The notes: a model not told the origin generated them from the letters alone. DNA of 50,864 nucleotides from Syntrophomonadaceae bacterium (GCA_012840405.1 DULM01000125.1:1-50864); one strand, 5' to 3'. Positions 38,392 to 48,040 are shown, numbered from the stretch's first letter. Numbers and translations are program-made.

Positions 38392-38407
38392 ACACTTTCT
38401 CCCCTAT

Positions 38408-39574
38408 TTATTGTCCTTTTCTATTGATCAATCCATAGTAAGCACTCTCTAACCGTAGTGCCATCTTATCAGCGGACAATTCCTCAGCTCTTTTTGCAGC
38501 AGCAAGAGACATAGATTTTCTTAAATCCGGATCCTTAAGCAATGCTAAGGTTTTTTCTGCGAATTCCTCTTCATCACCCCTGCAAAGATAACCTGTTATC
38601 CCATCCCGGACCATAGCCAGTGAACCGAAGGCCGCCTTAGCTACCACAGGCATACCGGCAGCCATCGCCTCCACCAGCACCAGGCCTTGGGTCTCAGTTA
38701 CAGAGGGAAAAACAAAAATATCCGCTGATCTATAAACACCTGAGATCAGTTCTGGTGGAATTCTTCCGGTTAAGATCACCCTCTCTTTTAACCCTAAATC
38801 CTCTGCCAGCAAACGCACTGTTTTTTCCTCTGGACCGCTGCCAACCATTACCAATACCGCATCCTTTTCCTGGCTTGCGATATAAGAAAAGGCCCGCAAG
38901 AGGAACACGATGTTTTTCTCCTTGCCGATACGGCCCACAAAAAGCAGCACCTTCTTTTCCTTGGGTATACCATACTTTTCTTCCAAAAAGGTGGGATCAC
39001 CATTTTGGAATCGCTCCGGATAAATACCTGTTGGGATCGCCAGGACTGGAGTTGTCACCCCATTCTCTTTGATCATATCTCTGATCACATCAGTGGGTGT
39101 AATTACCAGGTCACAAGAGTTGCAATAATTCCTCGTATATTTGATCAATCCCTTTTTCGTTAACTGCCCTATCAGTGGGACATAATGCACATATTGGTCA
39201 TAAAGAGTATGATAGGTAAAAACCAGAGGAATCCCCAGATAGCGCGCTATCCTTTTCCCTACCTGCCCCATGGTAAAAGGAGAATGAGTATGGATCAGAT
39301 CTAAACCGATATCGGACACAAATTTCCTGGCGGTTCGGGTCAAGGGCAAAGCTATATAAAACTCAGGATTGAAAGGGGTATGAAAAGAAGGAAAACGGAA
39401 AATACTATCCTCTTGTTGCCCTTTCACCTGAGGGTATTCAGGTGCGAAAATATAGATTTCATGTCCCAGCCTGGCCAGTTCCCGGGAGAAGGTTTCTATG
39501 GAAAGCACCACACCGCTGACATAGGGATAGTAGCTATCGGAAAAAAAACCTATTTTCAAAGGCCTCTTAATCAT
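38408..39574 (-). CDS. GT4-family glycosyltransferase
   Basis: A 388-residue retaining glycosyltransferase of the GT-B fold. It starts IGFFSDSYYPYVSGV, has THSPFTMGQVGKRIA near 95, LLFVGRIGKEKNIVFLLRAF near 210, and the GT4 EX7E motif in FPSVTETQGLVLVEAMAAG. Its opening resembles the diacylglycerol glucosyltransferases and GDP-mannose enzymes that make membrane glycolipids, so a role in glycolipid synthesis is possible but not proved. No other polysaccharide genes are nearby. The ribosome-binding site (GGATGA) is weak. Confidence 0.85.
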   Translation of the reverse strand: MIKRPLKIGFFSDSYYPYVSGVVLSIETFSRELARLGHEIYIFAPEYPQVKGQQEDSIFRFPSFHTPFNPEFYIALPLTRTARKFVSDIGLDLIHTHSPFTMGQVGKRIARYLGIPLVFTYHTLYDQYVHYVPLIGQLTKKGLIKYTRNYCNSCDLVITPTDVIRDMIKENGVTTPVLAIPTGIYPERFQNGDPTFLEEKYGIPKEKKVLLFVGRIGKEKNIVFLLRAFSYIASQEKDAVLVMVGSGPEEKTVRLLAEDLGLKERVILTGRIPPELISGVYRSADIFVFPSVTETQGLVLVEAMAAGMPVVAKAAFGSLAMVRDGITGYLCRGDEEEFAEKTLALLKDPDLRKSMSLAAAKRAEELSADKMALRLESAYYGLINRKGQ

Positions 39575-39594
39575 TGCTATTCATCCGGACGCAC

Positions 39595-40248
39595 TCAATC
39601 ATCCATCTCACGAAATTTTTGGTAGTACACTCCCTCTTCATCCTTATAAACCGAAATTCCCTCAACATCCTCTACAGTTCCCCCGTCCTCATTGCGATTT
39701 TCTAGATCAGAAGACGTTCCAAATTGTTCCTCACTCTGCCAGGAATCCTCTCCATCAAAAAAAACATGTTCAGATGAAGAGAGACGATCCTCTGCAAAAC
39801 CACCGAAGGGAGGCATGACAACCCCCTCCTCTATCGGACGCCGGGAGGGGGTCACCTGATCATCCTGCATCTTGCGGCAATCATAGCAGAGATCAGTAAA
39901 AGGCACAGCCTCCAATCTTTCCTCTGGGATTTCCTTGCCGCACTCTTTACATATACCATAATCACCCTGATTAATCCTGCTTAAAGCTTCATCAATTTCT
40001 TTTAAACGCCTTTCAGCCAGATCTTTAAGTCCAATATCTTTGCTCCGTTCAAAGCTTTCAGTGCCGATATCAGCAGGGTGGTTGTCATACATAGATAGTT
40101 CTTGAAGTGAGTCTCTGAGTCCACCGATCTTTTCCGCTTCCTCAAGTGAGGCGAGGCTGTTCAGCACATTCCTTTTTTCATTTTCTAACAACCAGCGGAA
40201 ATAAGATAACCTGTCTTGCTCCACCAATAATTCCTCCCTATTGGTCAT
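39595..40248 (-). CDS. TraR/DksA-type zinc-finger protein (YteA-like)
   Basis: A 217-residue protein. The N-terminal half is helical and acidic (about 1-110). A C4 zinc finger follows, CKECGKEIPEERLEA with CYDCRK, the DksA/TraR signature. The C-terminal acidic tail ends SVYKDEEGVYYQKFREMDD, as in YteA-like proteins of Bacillus. Such proteins may bind the RNA polymerase secondary channel, but Firmicute members are mostly uncharacterised. Its ATG shares a base with the stop of the preceding gene (TAATG). A second, stronger ribosome-binding site, AGGGAGG, occurs inside the gene upstream of codons 8-9 (TTG GTG), so a shorter start is possible. Confidence 0.88.
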   Translation of the reverse strand: MTNREELLVEQDRLSYFRWLLENEKRNVLNSLASLEEAEKIGGLRDSLQELSMYDNHPADIGTESFERSKDIGLKDLAERRLKEIDEALSRINQGDYGICKECGKEIPEERLEAVPFTDLCYDCRKMQDDQVTPSRRPIEEGVVMPPFGGFAEDRLSSSEHVFFDGEDSWQSEEQFGTSSDLENRNEDGGTVEDVEGISVYKDEEGVYYQKFREMDD

Positions 40249-40553
40249 TAAACCTTCCCCTGTAATTGCAACTGCACCAGGTGCACCAGAGTAGCGATAA
40301 AATCACTCACAACAGGCAAGTTGAGCACAACCAGACGCTGCAGGATAAAGAGCACCAGTGCACCCAGCAGTGTGAACCCCACAGCTATACCCAAACCCCT
40401 GGCCAGTCCAGAAACAAAGTTGATAAAGAGAAGCCTCTTGGGGTTGTTCAACAACTCCACATACTCGGCCAGTTTCATGCGTTCCAGGTTTAAAGAGAGT
40501 TCTTCTACTTTTTCCTTTAATGCTTCAATGAGATCCCCACTAGGCACTCGCAT
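40248..40553 (-). CDS. DUF5665-like small membrane protein
   Basis: A 101-residue protein with an N-terminal amphipathic helical segment (DLIEALKEKVEELSLNLERM), then ELLNNPKRLLFINFVSGLARGLG, and a hydrophobic C-terminal half with one or two membrane helices. This matches the DUF5665 pattern, which has no known function. The frame is open to 40583, but the ATG at 40553 has AGGGG six bases upstream. It is translationally linked to the TraR-like gene downstream. Confidence 0.75.
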   Translation of the reverse strand: MRVPSGDLIEALKEKVEELSLNLERMKLAEYVELLNNPKRLLFINFVSGLARGLGIAVGFTLLGALVLFILQRLVVLNLPVVSDFIATLVHLVQLQLQGKV

Positions 40554-40608
40554 CTTATTCCCCTGGTTTTCAGTTTTCCCCAAAACTCACTTAACCATGA
40601 ATCTAAAA

Positions 40609-41976
40609 TTAGTTGGTCAAGGCCTGTAGCGGCGCTGGGATTCTCCCCCCTCTGCGCACAAAAGCAGCAGGGCTGAATTGGTTAACAGCCATCACCGGTG
40701 CCCTCCCCAGAAGTCCGCCAAACTCCACATAATCCCCTGGAGTCTTACCAGGAGCAGGTATAATGCGCACACCTGTTGTCTTTTTGTTGATCATCCCAAT
40801 AGCTGCTTCATCAGCAATAATCGCTGCAATCGTTTCCGCACTGGTATCTCCCGGTATGGCTATCATATCCAAACCAACAGAACAGATACAGGTCATAGCC
40901 TCCAATTTTTCAATGGTTAATGCCCCTTCAGCTGCAGCCCGGGACATCCCCTCATCCTCACTAACCGGGATAAAAGCACCGCTTAAACCACCCACATAGG
41001 AGGAGGCCATAGCCCCTCCCTTTTTTACAGCATCATTAAGAACAGCCAGCGCTGCGGTAGTGCCTGGCGCACCACACCTTTCCAAACCCATAGCCTCCAG
41101 GATATCTGCTACACTGTCCCCAACAGCAGGGGTAGGTGCTAAAGAAAGGTCCACAACACCAAAAGGCACACCCAGTTTTTTTGAGGCGGCTCTCCCGAAC
41201 AGTTCACCCATACGGGTGATCTTGAAGGCTGTCTGTTTGATCAGTGAAGCCAGTGTGCCTAGGTCTGCCTCAGGGTTGTTTTTCACCACATGCAGAATAA
41301 CCCCTGGCCCGCTGACACCAACATTGATCACACAGTCCGGTTCCCCAACACCGTGAAAAGCACCAGCCATAAAAGGATTATCTTCAGGGGCATTGCAGAA
41401 AACCACCAGTTTAGCACAGCCTAAACCGTTCCTGTCTGCGGTCCTCTCTGCAGTCTCTTTGATCACCTTACCCATGGTATAAACAGCTTCCATATTGATC
41501 CCGGCTTTAGTTGTGCCTACATTGACCGCAGCGCAGACATGCTCAGTTTCCGCAAGAGCAGTCGGTATAGAATTGATCATTATTTGATCCCCTAGTGTAA
41601 ATCCCTTATGTACCAATGCAGCATAACCGCCGATAAAGTTGATCCCAATTTCAACGGCTGCTTTTTCTAATACCTGTGCCAGATAGCAGTAATCATCCTC
41701 TCCTGCAGCTTCAGCTATTAACGCAATAGGTGTAACCGCAACCCGCTTGTTGATAATTGGGATCCCAAACTTGCGCTCCAGCTCCTCTCCCACATCCACC
41801 AAATTCCCTGCTGTCCGCACAATTTTTTCATATATCTTTTTTCCCGCTGCCTTCAGGTCTGGGTCCGCACAATCCCGCAAACTGATCCCCATGGTGATGG
41901 TGCGGATATCCAGGTTCTCCAATTCCACCATACGAATTGTTTCTAATACTTCATCTGTTGTGTAAGAAAACGGCAT
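40609..41976 (-). CDS. UPF0210 (DUF711) family protein
   Basis: A 455-residue protein of the UPF0210 family, nearly always paired with a small ACT-domain protein, as here. Recognisable segments are [15 protein letters not shown] near 26, [18 protein letters not shown] near 80, [29 protein letters not shown] and [19 protein letters not shown]. The fold is related to pyruvate-formate-lyase, but no catalytic activity is established. The ATG at 41976 has GGGTGG upstream. It follows the ACT gene directly, suggesting a regulated pair. Confidence 0.93.
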   Translation of the reverse strand: MPFSYTTDEVLETIRMVELENLDIRTITMGISLRDCADPDLKAAGKKIYEKIVRTAGNLVDVGEELERKFGIPIINKRVAVTPIALIAEAAGEDDYCYLAQVLEKAAVEIGINFIGGYAALVHKGFTLGDQIMINSIPTALAETEHVCAAVNVGTTKAGINMEAVYTMGKVIKETAERTADRNGLGCAKLVVFCNAPEDNPFMAGAFHGVGEPDCVINVGVSGPGVILHVVKNNPEADLGTLASLIKQTAFKITRMGELFGRAASKKLGVPFGVVDLSLAPTPAVGDSVADILEAMGLERCGAPGTTAALAVLNDAVKKGGAMASSYVGGLSGAFIPVSEDEGMSRAAAEGALTIEKLEAMTCICSVGLDMIAIPGDTSAETIAAIIADEAAIGMINKKTTGVRIIPAPGKTPGDYVEFGGLLGRAPVMAVNQFSPAAFVRRGGRIPAPLQALTN

Positions 41977-41989
41977 AGGACCACCCTTT

Positions 41990-42445
41990 CTATACCCGGT
42001 GCATATACCGGAATACATCTTCATGCTGGAGGGTAATCTTCAAGCCCATTTCCTCACCAGAATCCTCCAACTTTTGCCGCAGTTCCGAAAAATTATTCCG
42101 GGAAGAGGAAAGATCAACGATCATAATCATAGCAAAAAAACCCTGGAGAACAGTTTGGCTGATATCCAGAATGTTCACATTTGATTCGGCCAGTATTCCC
42201 GCCACCCGGGCAATTATACCGACCCGATCACGGCCGACTACAGTTACAATTCCTCTCTCTGCGTCCTGGTCATTTTTTTGTTTTTCCTCTTTCTGTGACC
42301 CGTTTTCCTCTATTAACTGCAGTTCAATACTCTTTTTCTTGATCAATTCCCTGGCTGCCCGGGTAATAATGGTGTCCACCGCAACCTTTAATTGGGAACG
42401 GTCTGGCAGTTCAGCAATTTTATCTTTCGTTATTACTTCAGGCAT
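41990..42445 (-). CDS. ACT-domain protein (UPF0237) with an extra N-terminal segment
   Basis: The C-terminal part (about residues 65-151) is a UPF0237-type ACT domain, with [21 protein letters not shown] and [25 protein letters not shown] domains bind small ligands, often amino acids. The N-terminal 50 residues are additional. They include [19 protein letters not shown], which resembles the N-terminus of EutT-type cobalamin adenosyltransferases. A charged linker joins the two. Typical UPF0237 proteins are only about 90 residues long. The ATG at 42445 lies downstream of AAGGTAGGTG. It is paired with the UPF0210 gene. Confidence 0.85.
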   Translation of the reverse strand: MPEVITKDKIAELPDRSQLKVAVDTIITRAARELIKKKSIELQLIEENGSQKEEKQKNDQDAERGIVTVVGRDRVGIIARVAGILAESNVNILDISQTVLQGFFAMIMIVDLSSSRNNFSELRQKLEDSGEEMGLKITLQHEDVFRYMHRV

Positions 42446-42708
42446 AATCACACCTACCTTTTTAGAAGTTGGAAGTCAGATGTCAGAAGTCAGAATTCAG
42501 ATATTTGAAGTCTGAAATCCGAAGCCAGAGTAGAAATCAGATGTCAGAAGTCTGATATTTGAAATCGGAAGTCTGAAGTCTGACATTAGGAAGTCTGATA
42601 TTAGAAGTCTGAAGCCAGATATCAGATAGCTATCAGAAGTCAGACAACAAATACCAAAACAGTGATCTTGGTTTATTTTATTAAATTAATATGTACTTTT
42701 CTATGTTA
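42446..42708. other. spacer between ileS and the ACT-domain gene
   Basis: Apart from the heptamer array at 42465-42645, no gene, promoter or strong terminator is visible. A weak 5-bp stem (ACCAA / TTGGT) near 42650-42672 is followed by only a short T run and is not convincing. Confidence 0.5.
42465..42645 (+). repeat. degenerate GAAGTCN heptamer array between ileS and the ACT gene
   Basis: Read on the plus strand, about 25 consecutive 7-base units cluster around GAAGTCA and GAAGTCT, with variants GATGTCA, GATATTT, GAAATCG and GAAGCCA. Only three units break the phase (8, 11 and 12 bases). There are no unique spacers, so it is not CRISPR. It uses the same unit as the array at 2752-2890, which lies in the opposite orientation. 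It begins about 64 bases after the ileS stop. Confidence 0.85.
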
Positions 42709-45516
42709 TCATTGATTTTCTCCATCTGTTTCACACAGGCTGACCACATCATAGCAGCGCTCACAGAGTTCAGGGTGATCAGCAAAACTGCCCACAGATT
42801 CTTTATACAGCCAGCACCTGGTACATTTTTTCCCATGGGCAGGCTCTACCACTATACTTGCGGAAAGAGCGCCCTCTGTTTTAAAAGCTCCTTCAGGTGC
42901 AGCCGCCCATACTTCATTCACCTTTACCCCAGAGACGATAAATATACTAGCTAATTCCTTTTCAACCTTTTGCAAAAAGGCAAAGCTTTCTTCATCCTCT
43001 GGATAAAGAGAAACATCCGCCTCTGTACTTGGACCGATGATCTTTTGCTGGCGGGCAGCCTCCAGAGCTTTGGCAACCTCATCCCTCAACTGGAGAACCT
43101 TCTCCATCAATGCTTCAAGGTCGGGATCCAGATAGTCCCGGTTTACTGTAGGCATCGTTGCCAGATAGATGCTTTCATATTTTTCTTTAGCCCCAGGCAG
43201 ATAACCCCAAACCTCCTCTGTGGTAAAGGCCAAAACAGGGGCTAAGAGCCGTGCCAGAACACTGCATGCTTCATAAAGCACAGTCTGAATGCTGCGCCGC
43301 TCTGGAGCGTTTGCTGCAGAACAGTATAAGGTATCTTTAGTAACATCAAGATAAAAAGAGCTCAAATCAAGGACACAGAAAGTGTTGATCGCATGGTAGA
43401 CAATATGAAAATCACTCTCTTCATAGGCCCTGGTCACCCTCTGAATCAATTTGTGTAGCCTGAACAGAATCCAGCGGTCAACAAGAGACAGTTTGTCATA
43501 GGGCAGGGCGTCTTTTTCCGGATCAAAATCATAAAGGTTTCCTAGTAAAAAGCGAAAAGTATTGCGTATCTTCCTGTAGGCATCTGACATCTGTCCCAGA
43601 ATTTTTTCAGATACAGCCATATCATTCCGGTAATCTGCCGAAGTGACCCAGAGCCTTAAAATATCAGCACCATATTTTTTGATCACATCCTGGGGTAAGA
43701 CCACATTCCCCAAGGATTTGGACATCTTTCTTCCTTCTTCATCTACCACAAAGCCATGGGTCAGCACAGCTTTGTAAGGGGCTCTTCCCCGCACAGCAAC
43801 AGAGGTAGATAGTGAAGAATTAAACCATCCCCTGTGCTGGTCGCTTCCCTCAAGATAAAGGTCTGCAGGCCACCTCAACTCTGGCCGGTGTTCCAGCACA
43901 GCCATATGGCTGGAACCGGAATCAAACCAAACATCCATGGTATCGGTTTCCTTGCGGAAGTTCTGCTTGCCGCAGGAGGGACACTTGAAACCAGGGGGCA
44001 GCAGTTGGTCTGCTGGGCGCTCAAACCAAACATCACTACCCTTCTCTGCGATCAACTTCTGCAGCCAGGAAATGGTTTCATCATTAACAACAGTAGCATT
44101 ACAATCCTCACAATAGAAAATAGGGATCGGCACGCCCCAGACCCTCTGTCGGGAAATACACCAATCACTGCGGTCAGCGATCATATTATGAATCCGTTCC
44201 TTCCCCCAGGAGGGAATCCACTGAACTTCTTCGATGGCCTGCAGAGCCTCTTTCCGGAAACCATCAATAGAGGCAAACCACTGCTCTGTAGCTCTGAAAA
44301 TCAGCGGGTCCTTACACCGCCAGCAGTGGGGGTATTGGTGTGTTATCTTCCCTTTCTCATAAAGCAATCCTCGCTTCTCCAACTCATTGATCACCAGTTC
44401 ATTGCTCTCCCAGACCAGCATCCCGCTAAAGATCCCTGCCTCTGAGGTAAACCTGCCCTGACCATCAACCAAAGACAGCACTGGAATTCCGTACTTCTGA
44501 CAAACCTCAAAGTCTTCTGTACCATGTGCAGGTGCTGTATGGACAGCTCCTGTACCCTGTTCCAAAGTCACATGCTCTCCCAGGATAACCAATGAATCCC
44601 TCTCATAAAAGGGATGGAAGCAGCGGATACCCTCTAGTTCAGCACCCTTCCAGGAACCCAGGATCGGTGGCTGTTTTTCCCCTTTAAGAGCAGCGACTTG
44701 AGGGAGCAGTTCCTCAGCTACTATCACCTTCTTCCCATCCAATTGAGCAAGAACATACCGGTAATTGGGATGCAGAGAGATAGCCAGGTTTCCCGGAATG
44801 GTCCAGGGGGTAGTGGTCCAGATCAGAACATAGGTATCTTGATCAACAGGAAAAAGCCCTTTACTATCCTTTACCCGAAAGAGCACATAAATGGAATCGC
44901 TTTCATCCTCCTGATATTCTACCTCTGCTTCAGCTAATGCTGTCTCACAATCGATACACCAATAAACCGGCTTTAAGCCTTTGTAGATATAGCCTTTTTT
45001 GGCCATTTCGCCAAAGATGCCGATCTGCACAGCCTCATACTGGGGAGTAAGGGTAAGGTAAGGGTGCTCCCAATCTCCTATAACTCCCAGCCGCTTAAAC
45101 TCCTCTTTTTGAATCTCCACATACTTTAAGGCATATTCTTTGCAAAGACGGCGGAACTCTGAAATATCCATCTCATGACGATTAACCTTTTTGGTTTTGA
45201 TCACCTGCTGTTCGATTGGGAGCCCATGGGTATCCCAACCAGGAACATAGGGAGCATCATATCCGGCCATTATTCTGTATTTAACAATGATATCCTTAAG
45301 CACCTTGTTCAGTACATGCCCCAGGTGGATGTTTCCGTTGGCATAAGGGGGTCCATCATGCAGGATATACTTGGGTTTCCCTTTAGCCTGCTCAACAATT
45401 CGTTGATAAAGGTCCATCTCTTCCCAGGCGCGCAGCATCTCTGGTTCCCTTTGCGCCAAATTCGCCCGCATTGGAAACCCGGTATGTGGTAAGTTTAATG
45501 TTTTTTTATAATCCAA
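42709..45516 (-). CDS. ileS: isoleucyl-tRNA synthetase
   Basis: Charges tRNA-Ile. The 935-residue class Ia enzyme has the HIGH motif in [11 protein letters not shown], the editing domain with [10 protein letters not shown], and the KMSKS loop [12 protein letters not shown]. The C-terminal zinc site is [12 protein letters not shown] with CERC. The start is TTG at 45516, seven bases after GAGGTG. Expression is controlled by the T-box leader at 45545-45810. Confidence 0.97.
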   Translation of the reverse strand: MDYKKTLNLPHTGFPMRANLAQREPEMLRAWEEMDLYQRIVEQAKGKPKYILHDGPPYANGNIHLGHVLNKVLKDIIVKYRIMAGYDAPYVPGWDTHGLPIEQQVIKTKKVNRHEMDISEFRRLCKEYALKYVEIQKEEFKRLGVIGDWEHPYLTLTPQYEAVQIGIFGEMAKKGYIYKGLKPVYWCIDCETALAEAEVEYQEDESDSIYVLFRVKDSKGLFPVDQDTYVLIWTTTPWTIPGNLAISLHPNYRYVLAQLDGKKVIVAEELLPQVAALKGEKQPPILGSWKGAELEGIRCFHPFYERDSLVILGEHVTLEQGTGAVHTAPAHGTEDFEVCQKYGIPVLSLVDGQGRFTSEAGIFSGMLVWESNELVINELEKRGLLYEKGKITHQYPHCWRCKDPLIFRATEQWFASIDGFRKEALQAIEEVQWIPSWGKERIHNMIADRSDWCISRQRVWGVPIPIFYCEDCNATVVNDETISWLQKLIAEKGSDVWFERPADQLLPPGFKCPSCGKQNFRKETDTMDVWFDSGSSHMAVLEHRPELRWPADLYLEGSDQHRGWFNSSLSTSVAVRGRAPYKAVLTHGFVVDEEGRKMSKSLGNVVLPQDVIKKYGADILRLWVTSADYRNDMAVSEKILGQMSDAYRKIRNTFRFLLGNLYDFDPEKDALPYDKLSLVDRWILFRLHKLIQRVTRAYEESDFHIVYHAINTFCVLDLSSFYLDVTKDTLYCSAANAPERRSIQTVLYEACSVLARLLAPVLAFTTEEVWGYLPGAKEKYESIYLATMPTVNRDYLDPDLEALMEKVLQLRDEVAKALEAARQQKIIGPSTEADVSLYPEDEESFAFLQKVEKELASIFIVSGVKVNEVWAAAPEGAFKTEGALSASIVVEPAHGKKCTRCWLYKESVGSFADHPELCERCYDVVSLCETDGENQ

Positions 45517-45544
45517 ATCCGATCACCTCAAAAAACTATATTAT

Positions 45545-45810
45545 AAAAATAATAAAACCCCTCATCTGAGGGGCGAGAATTCCCGCGGTACCACCCTAAT
45601 TCCTTCTTTATAAAAAGAAGGCTCTTTATAAGGAGTAACGTTCCTTAGACGTCCTGATTTACTCACCTACTGAACTGGGTTTTCATCAGGCACTCCCGGG
45701 TGATTTTTTGCTGTTCTTGTCTGCTGGTCTTCCACCCTCACCAACTCGCTGTAAGAACAAAAACAACATACTCGTCCCGGTCATCGCTTTGCCCACGATC
45801 CTAAAATATT
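45545..45810 (-). promoter_or_regulatory. T-box leader of ileS (isoleucine specifier)
   Basis: On the minus strand the conserved T-box AGGGTGGTACCGCG is at 45597-45584. The specifier loop near 45704-45702 presents ATC (Ile) followed by A, on the 3' side of a long stem I whose arms include GTTCTT / AAGAAC. An intrinsic terminator, CCCCTC / GAGGGG with a T tract (45573-45545), precedes ileS. Uncharged tRNA-Ile binding would favour the antiterminator and allow ileS transcription. Confidence 0.95.
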
Positions 45811-45816
45811 GTAGTC

Positions 45817-45845
45817 ATTATAGGTATTTCCTCAGACAATGTCAA
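45817..45845 (-). promoter_or_regulatory. promoter of ileS
   Basis: On the minus strand, TTGACA (45845-45840) and TATAAT (45822-45817) are both perfect, with a 17-base spacer. The predicted start near 45810 places the T-box leader directly after it. Confidence 0.9.
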
Positions 45846-45933
45846 GATAATTTGGCAAAATGCAGTGAATCCTCAATTTGTTTTGAACAATCAGTCTTTA
45901 TCGCCTATTCTTTTGATAGCCTATTCATCATAA

Positions 45934-45960
45934 AGAAAAAAAGGCACCAAAAGGTACCTT
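45934..45960 (-). terminator. intrinsic terminator closing the pgeF-yggU gene run
   Basis: On the minus strand, AAAGGTACC (45960-45952) pairs with GGTGCCTTT (45947-45939) across a TTTT loop, with one G-U pair, followed by further T residues. It lies about 20 bases after the small ORF and upstream of the ileS promoter. Confidence 0.88.
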
Positions 45961-45979
45961 TGCAAAGAAACTCTGCAAT

Positions 45980-46126
45980 TTAGGGTAGTTTATTCCCCCT
46001 ATCAATCCCGGCTTGTTTCTTCAGATCATCGATCGTAGCATATTCCCCTGCTGTTTCGATATCTACCGGCCGGATTTTCAACCTGTACTTTGCCTTGCCT
46101 ACTTTTCTTTTCTTTCTTGCCAACAA
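45980..46126 (-). CDS. small basic protein of about 48 residues, unrecognised
   Basis: An ORF between yggU and the terminator. Starting at TTG (46126, or 46123), it has AAGGAAG about five bases upstream. The product is basic at its N-terminus (MARKKRKVGKAKYRLKIRP), then more acidic (DIETAGEYATIDDLKK), and ends GNKLP. The position, the ribosome-binding site and a terminator just after the stop support it as a real gene. I do not recognise the family. In related gene orders this slot often holds ylmH and divIVA; the ORF resembles neither. Confidence 0.55.
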   Translation of the reverse strand: MLARKKRKVGKAKYRLKIRPVDIETAGEYATIDDLKKQAGIDRGNKLP

Positions 46127-46186
46127 CCCCACTTCCTTTGCAGTTTTGGTACCTTTATTATGGGTGAGAAAGGGGTTGATTATACT

Positions 46187-46498
46187 CTATTCCGGCAGCT
46201 TTGGCTTAAGCTGCTGTCTAACCGCTTCTTCTGTAAGACCTGTGATCTCAACAAGTTTGCAGCGCCCTGTAGCACCCCTTAAAATTTTAATCCTTCCTCC
46301 AGCACAGCCAAACAGCTGACCCAGGTATTTTACCAGGGCTTTATTGGCTTCCCCTTCAACAGGTGGTGCAGTTAACTTAACTCGCAGAAAATCACCTGTA
46401 ACGCCGATAATCTCATTTTTTGAAGAGCGGGGCTGTACCTTCACTTGAATTCTCACCCCATTTTTAGAAGAGGTCACCCAGGGCATTTTGCTCACCAT
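46187..46498 (-). CDS. yggU: YggU/UPF0235 (DUF167) protein
   Basis: A 103-residue protein with the DUF167 pattern: GVRIQVKVQPRSSKNEI, VKLTAPPVEGEANKAL, and KILRGATGRCKLVEI near the end. The family is small and widespread, with no settled function. Its first ATG overlaps the yggT stop (TAATG). A second in-frame ATG at codon 5 is also possible, as GGTGAG would then be at normal spacing. Confidence 0.93.
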   Translation of the reverse strand: MVSKMPWVTSSKNGVRIQVKVQPRSSKNEIIGVTGDFLRVKLTAPPVEGEANKALVKYLGQLFGCAGGRIKILRGATGRCKLVEITGLTEEAVRQQLKPKLPE

Positions 46499-46770
46499 TA
46501 CATCAATGATCTGGCCAGTGCTATCAGCAGAGCTCTAACCACTTCCAGAAAGATTACAGCCAACAGAGGAGAAAAATCAATATTCATTACAGTACCGGGA
46601 AGCACTCTCCTGCAAAGGGACAGCAGTGGTTCAGTTATCTCATAGATGAACCTGATAATGGGATGATAGGTGCGGGGCCTGATAAAAGATATGATTACCC
46701 TGGCCACAATCAGCCAAAAATAAATATCAATAGCCAAGGAAATAATCGAAATAATAAATGTTAAATCCAT
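46498..46770 (-). CDS. yggT: YggT family membrane protein (YlmG)
   Basis: A 90-residue protein with two hydrophobic segments (about 3-27 and 66-88) and the YggT hallmark FIRPRTYHPIIRFIYEITEPLL between them. The family is linked by gene order to cell division (sepF, divIVA) and may affect chromosome or membrane organisation. GGGAGG lies seven bases upstream of the ATG. Confidence 0.94.
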   Translation of the reverse strand: MDLTFIISIISLAIDIYFWLIVARVIISFIRPRTYHPIIRFIYEITEPLLSLCRRVLPGTVMNIDFSPLLAVIFLEVVRALLIALARSLM

Positions 46771-46794
46771 CCCTTAACCTCCCGCCCCTCAAGT

Positions 46795-47619
46795 TCACTG
46801 CAGTTCTCCGGAGCGTTTGGCCGCGGCTTCCACAGCACTGAGCAAAACACCCCGCAAACCGCCCTTCTCCAATACATGGACACCGCTGATTGTGCTCCCT
46901 CCCGGTGAGCAGACCCTATCTTTAAGCACAGCAGGGTGCTCACCATTGAGAACCATACGCCCTGTACCGATCATGGTCTGGGCAGCCAGTTCCAAGGCAA
47001 GCTGCCGGGATAATCCCATTTTCACACCGCCATCTGCCAGGGCTTCCAGCACAATTGCCAGATAAGCCGGCCCACAACCACTGACCGCTGTTACAGCATC
47101 TATTTCTTTTTCTGATACAATAATCACTCGGCCTACAGCTGCAAAAAGTGCCTCTGCAGCCTTTTGATGACTCTCAACAGCACTGCTGCCCATAACCAGG
47201 GCGCTCATCCCCTCTCCCGCCAAAGCGGGCACATTGGGCATTGCTCTGATCACAGGGGTGCCCGCAGGCAGATGCTCCTCTAAAAAAGAAATCTTGATAC
47301 CCGCAGCCACCGATATTACTAAATGATCAGCTGTAATAGCTGGTGCAATTTCCTTTAAAACAGCCTTCACCTGCCCGGGCTTAACTGCAAGTATCACGAT
47401 CTCGCTGTTCCGGGCGGTTTCCAGGTTATTCTCTGCTGTATTAACAGAAAACTGCTCTTTTAACTTTTGTAGAGTATTAATATTTATATCACTTGTAGTC
47501 AGATCACAGGGCTCCACAAGGCCAACCTCCAGGAAACCCTTGATCAGTGCGCTTCCCATAGCACCAGTACCGATGACACCGATCTTTTTATTGTTAACGA
47601 TCTTTGATGCCCTCCTCAC
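46795..47619 (-). CDS. proC: pyrroline-5-carboxylate reductase
   Basis: Last step of proline synthesis. The Rossmann start is KKIGVIGTGAMGSALIKGF, followed by VILAVKPGQVKAVL, the conserved PNVPALAGEGMSAL, and VSGCGPAYLAIVLEALADGG. The C-terminal CSPGGSTISGVHVLE is typical. The start is uncertain. The frame has no ATG near the family start; a GTG at 47619 lacks a ribosome-binding site, while AGGAGG is followed nine bases later by ATC (47601) at the expected first residue. I give the GTG. The gene overlaps sepF. Confidence 0.93.
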   Translation of the reverse strand: MRRASKIVNNKKIGVIGTGAMGSALIKGFLEVGLVEPCDLTTSDININTLQKLKEQFSVNTAENNLETARNSEIVILAVKPGQVKAVLKEIAPAITADHLVISVAAGIKISFLEEHLPAGTPVIRAMPNVPALAGEGMSALVMGSSAVESHQKAAEALFAAVGRVIIVSEKEIDAVTAVSGCGPAYLAIVLEALADGGVKMGLSRQLALELAAQTMIGTGRMVLNGEHPAVLKDRVCSPGGSTISGVHVLEKGGLRGVLLSAVEAAAKRSGELQ

Positions 47620-48040
47620 GTATTTGTTGTAAAAACTTTTCTTGCGAAAGTCCCTCTGGGAGCTCCGCCTGGATAGATATATTACTGGGAGCAAACATAA
47701 AAGTGTCACTGCTCACCCTCTGCATGCTTCCATTGAGAGCAAAAACAGTGCCTCCCAAAAAGTCTAGAATTCGCTGAGAAAGCTCTTTTGTGGTTTTACT
47801 AAGGTTGACAACCACTGTTTTCCTGCTTTTCAATTGATTAGCAATCTTCTCTACTTCATCAAAGCTGACAGGGGTCAGCACAACTATTCTAACCTCAGGT
47901 GAAGTATGCAGACTGATCACTGGTGTGCGACTACGCCCCTTTGGTCCTGTATCATCTGCATATTCAAAGCTATCATCTTCATCAGCCTGATCCGAATATC
48001 CTAAAAAATTGAGAACCTTATCATACCAACCGCGAGCCAA
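47594..48040 (-). CDS. sepF: cell division protein SepF
   Basis: SepF ties FtsZ filaments to the membrane. The 148-residue protein has an N-terminal amphipathic membrane-binding helix ([15 protein letters not shown]), an acidic linker, and the SepF core with [27 protein letters not shown] and [18 protein letters not shown]. The start is TTG at 48040 with GGGGGTG upstream. The cluster yggS-sepF-(proC)-yggT is characteristic of Firmicutes. Confidence 0.95.
   Translation of the reverse strand: MARGWYDKVLNFLGYSDQADEDDSFEYADDTGPKGRSRTPVISLHTSPEVRIVVLTPVSFDEVEKIANQLKSRKTVVVNLSKTTKELSQRILDFLGGTVFALNGSMQRVSSDTFMFAPSNISIQAELPEGLSQEKFLQQIREEGIKDR

Noticed and set aside
42465-42645. CRISPR array
   Set aside because: Units are contiguous 7-mers without unique spacers, and no cas genes are present.
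43834-44445. 203-codon plus-strand open frame inside ileS
   Set aside because: It is antisense to the editing and catalytic parts of a well-conserved synthetase, has no family features and no ribosome-binding site worth noting.
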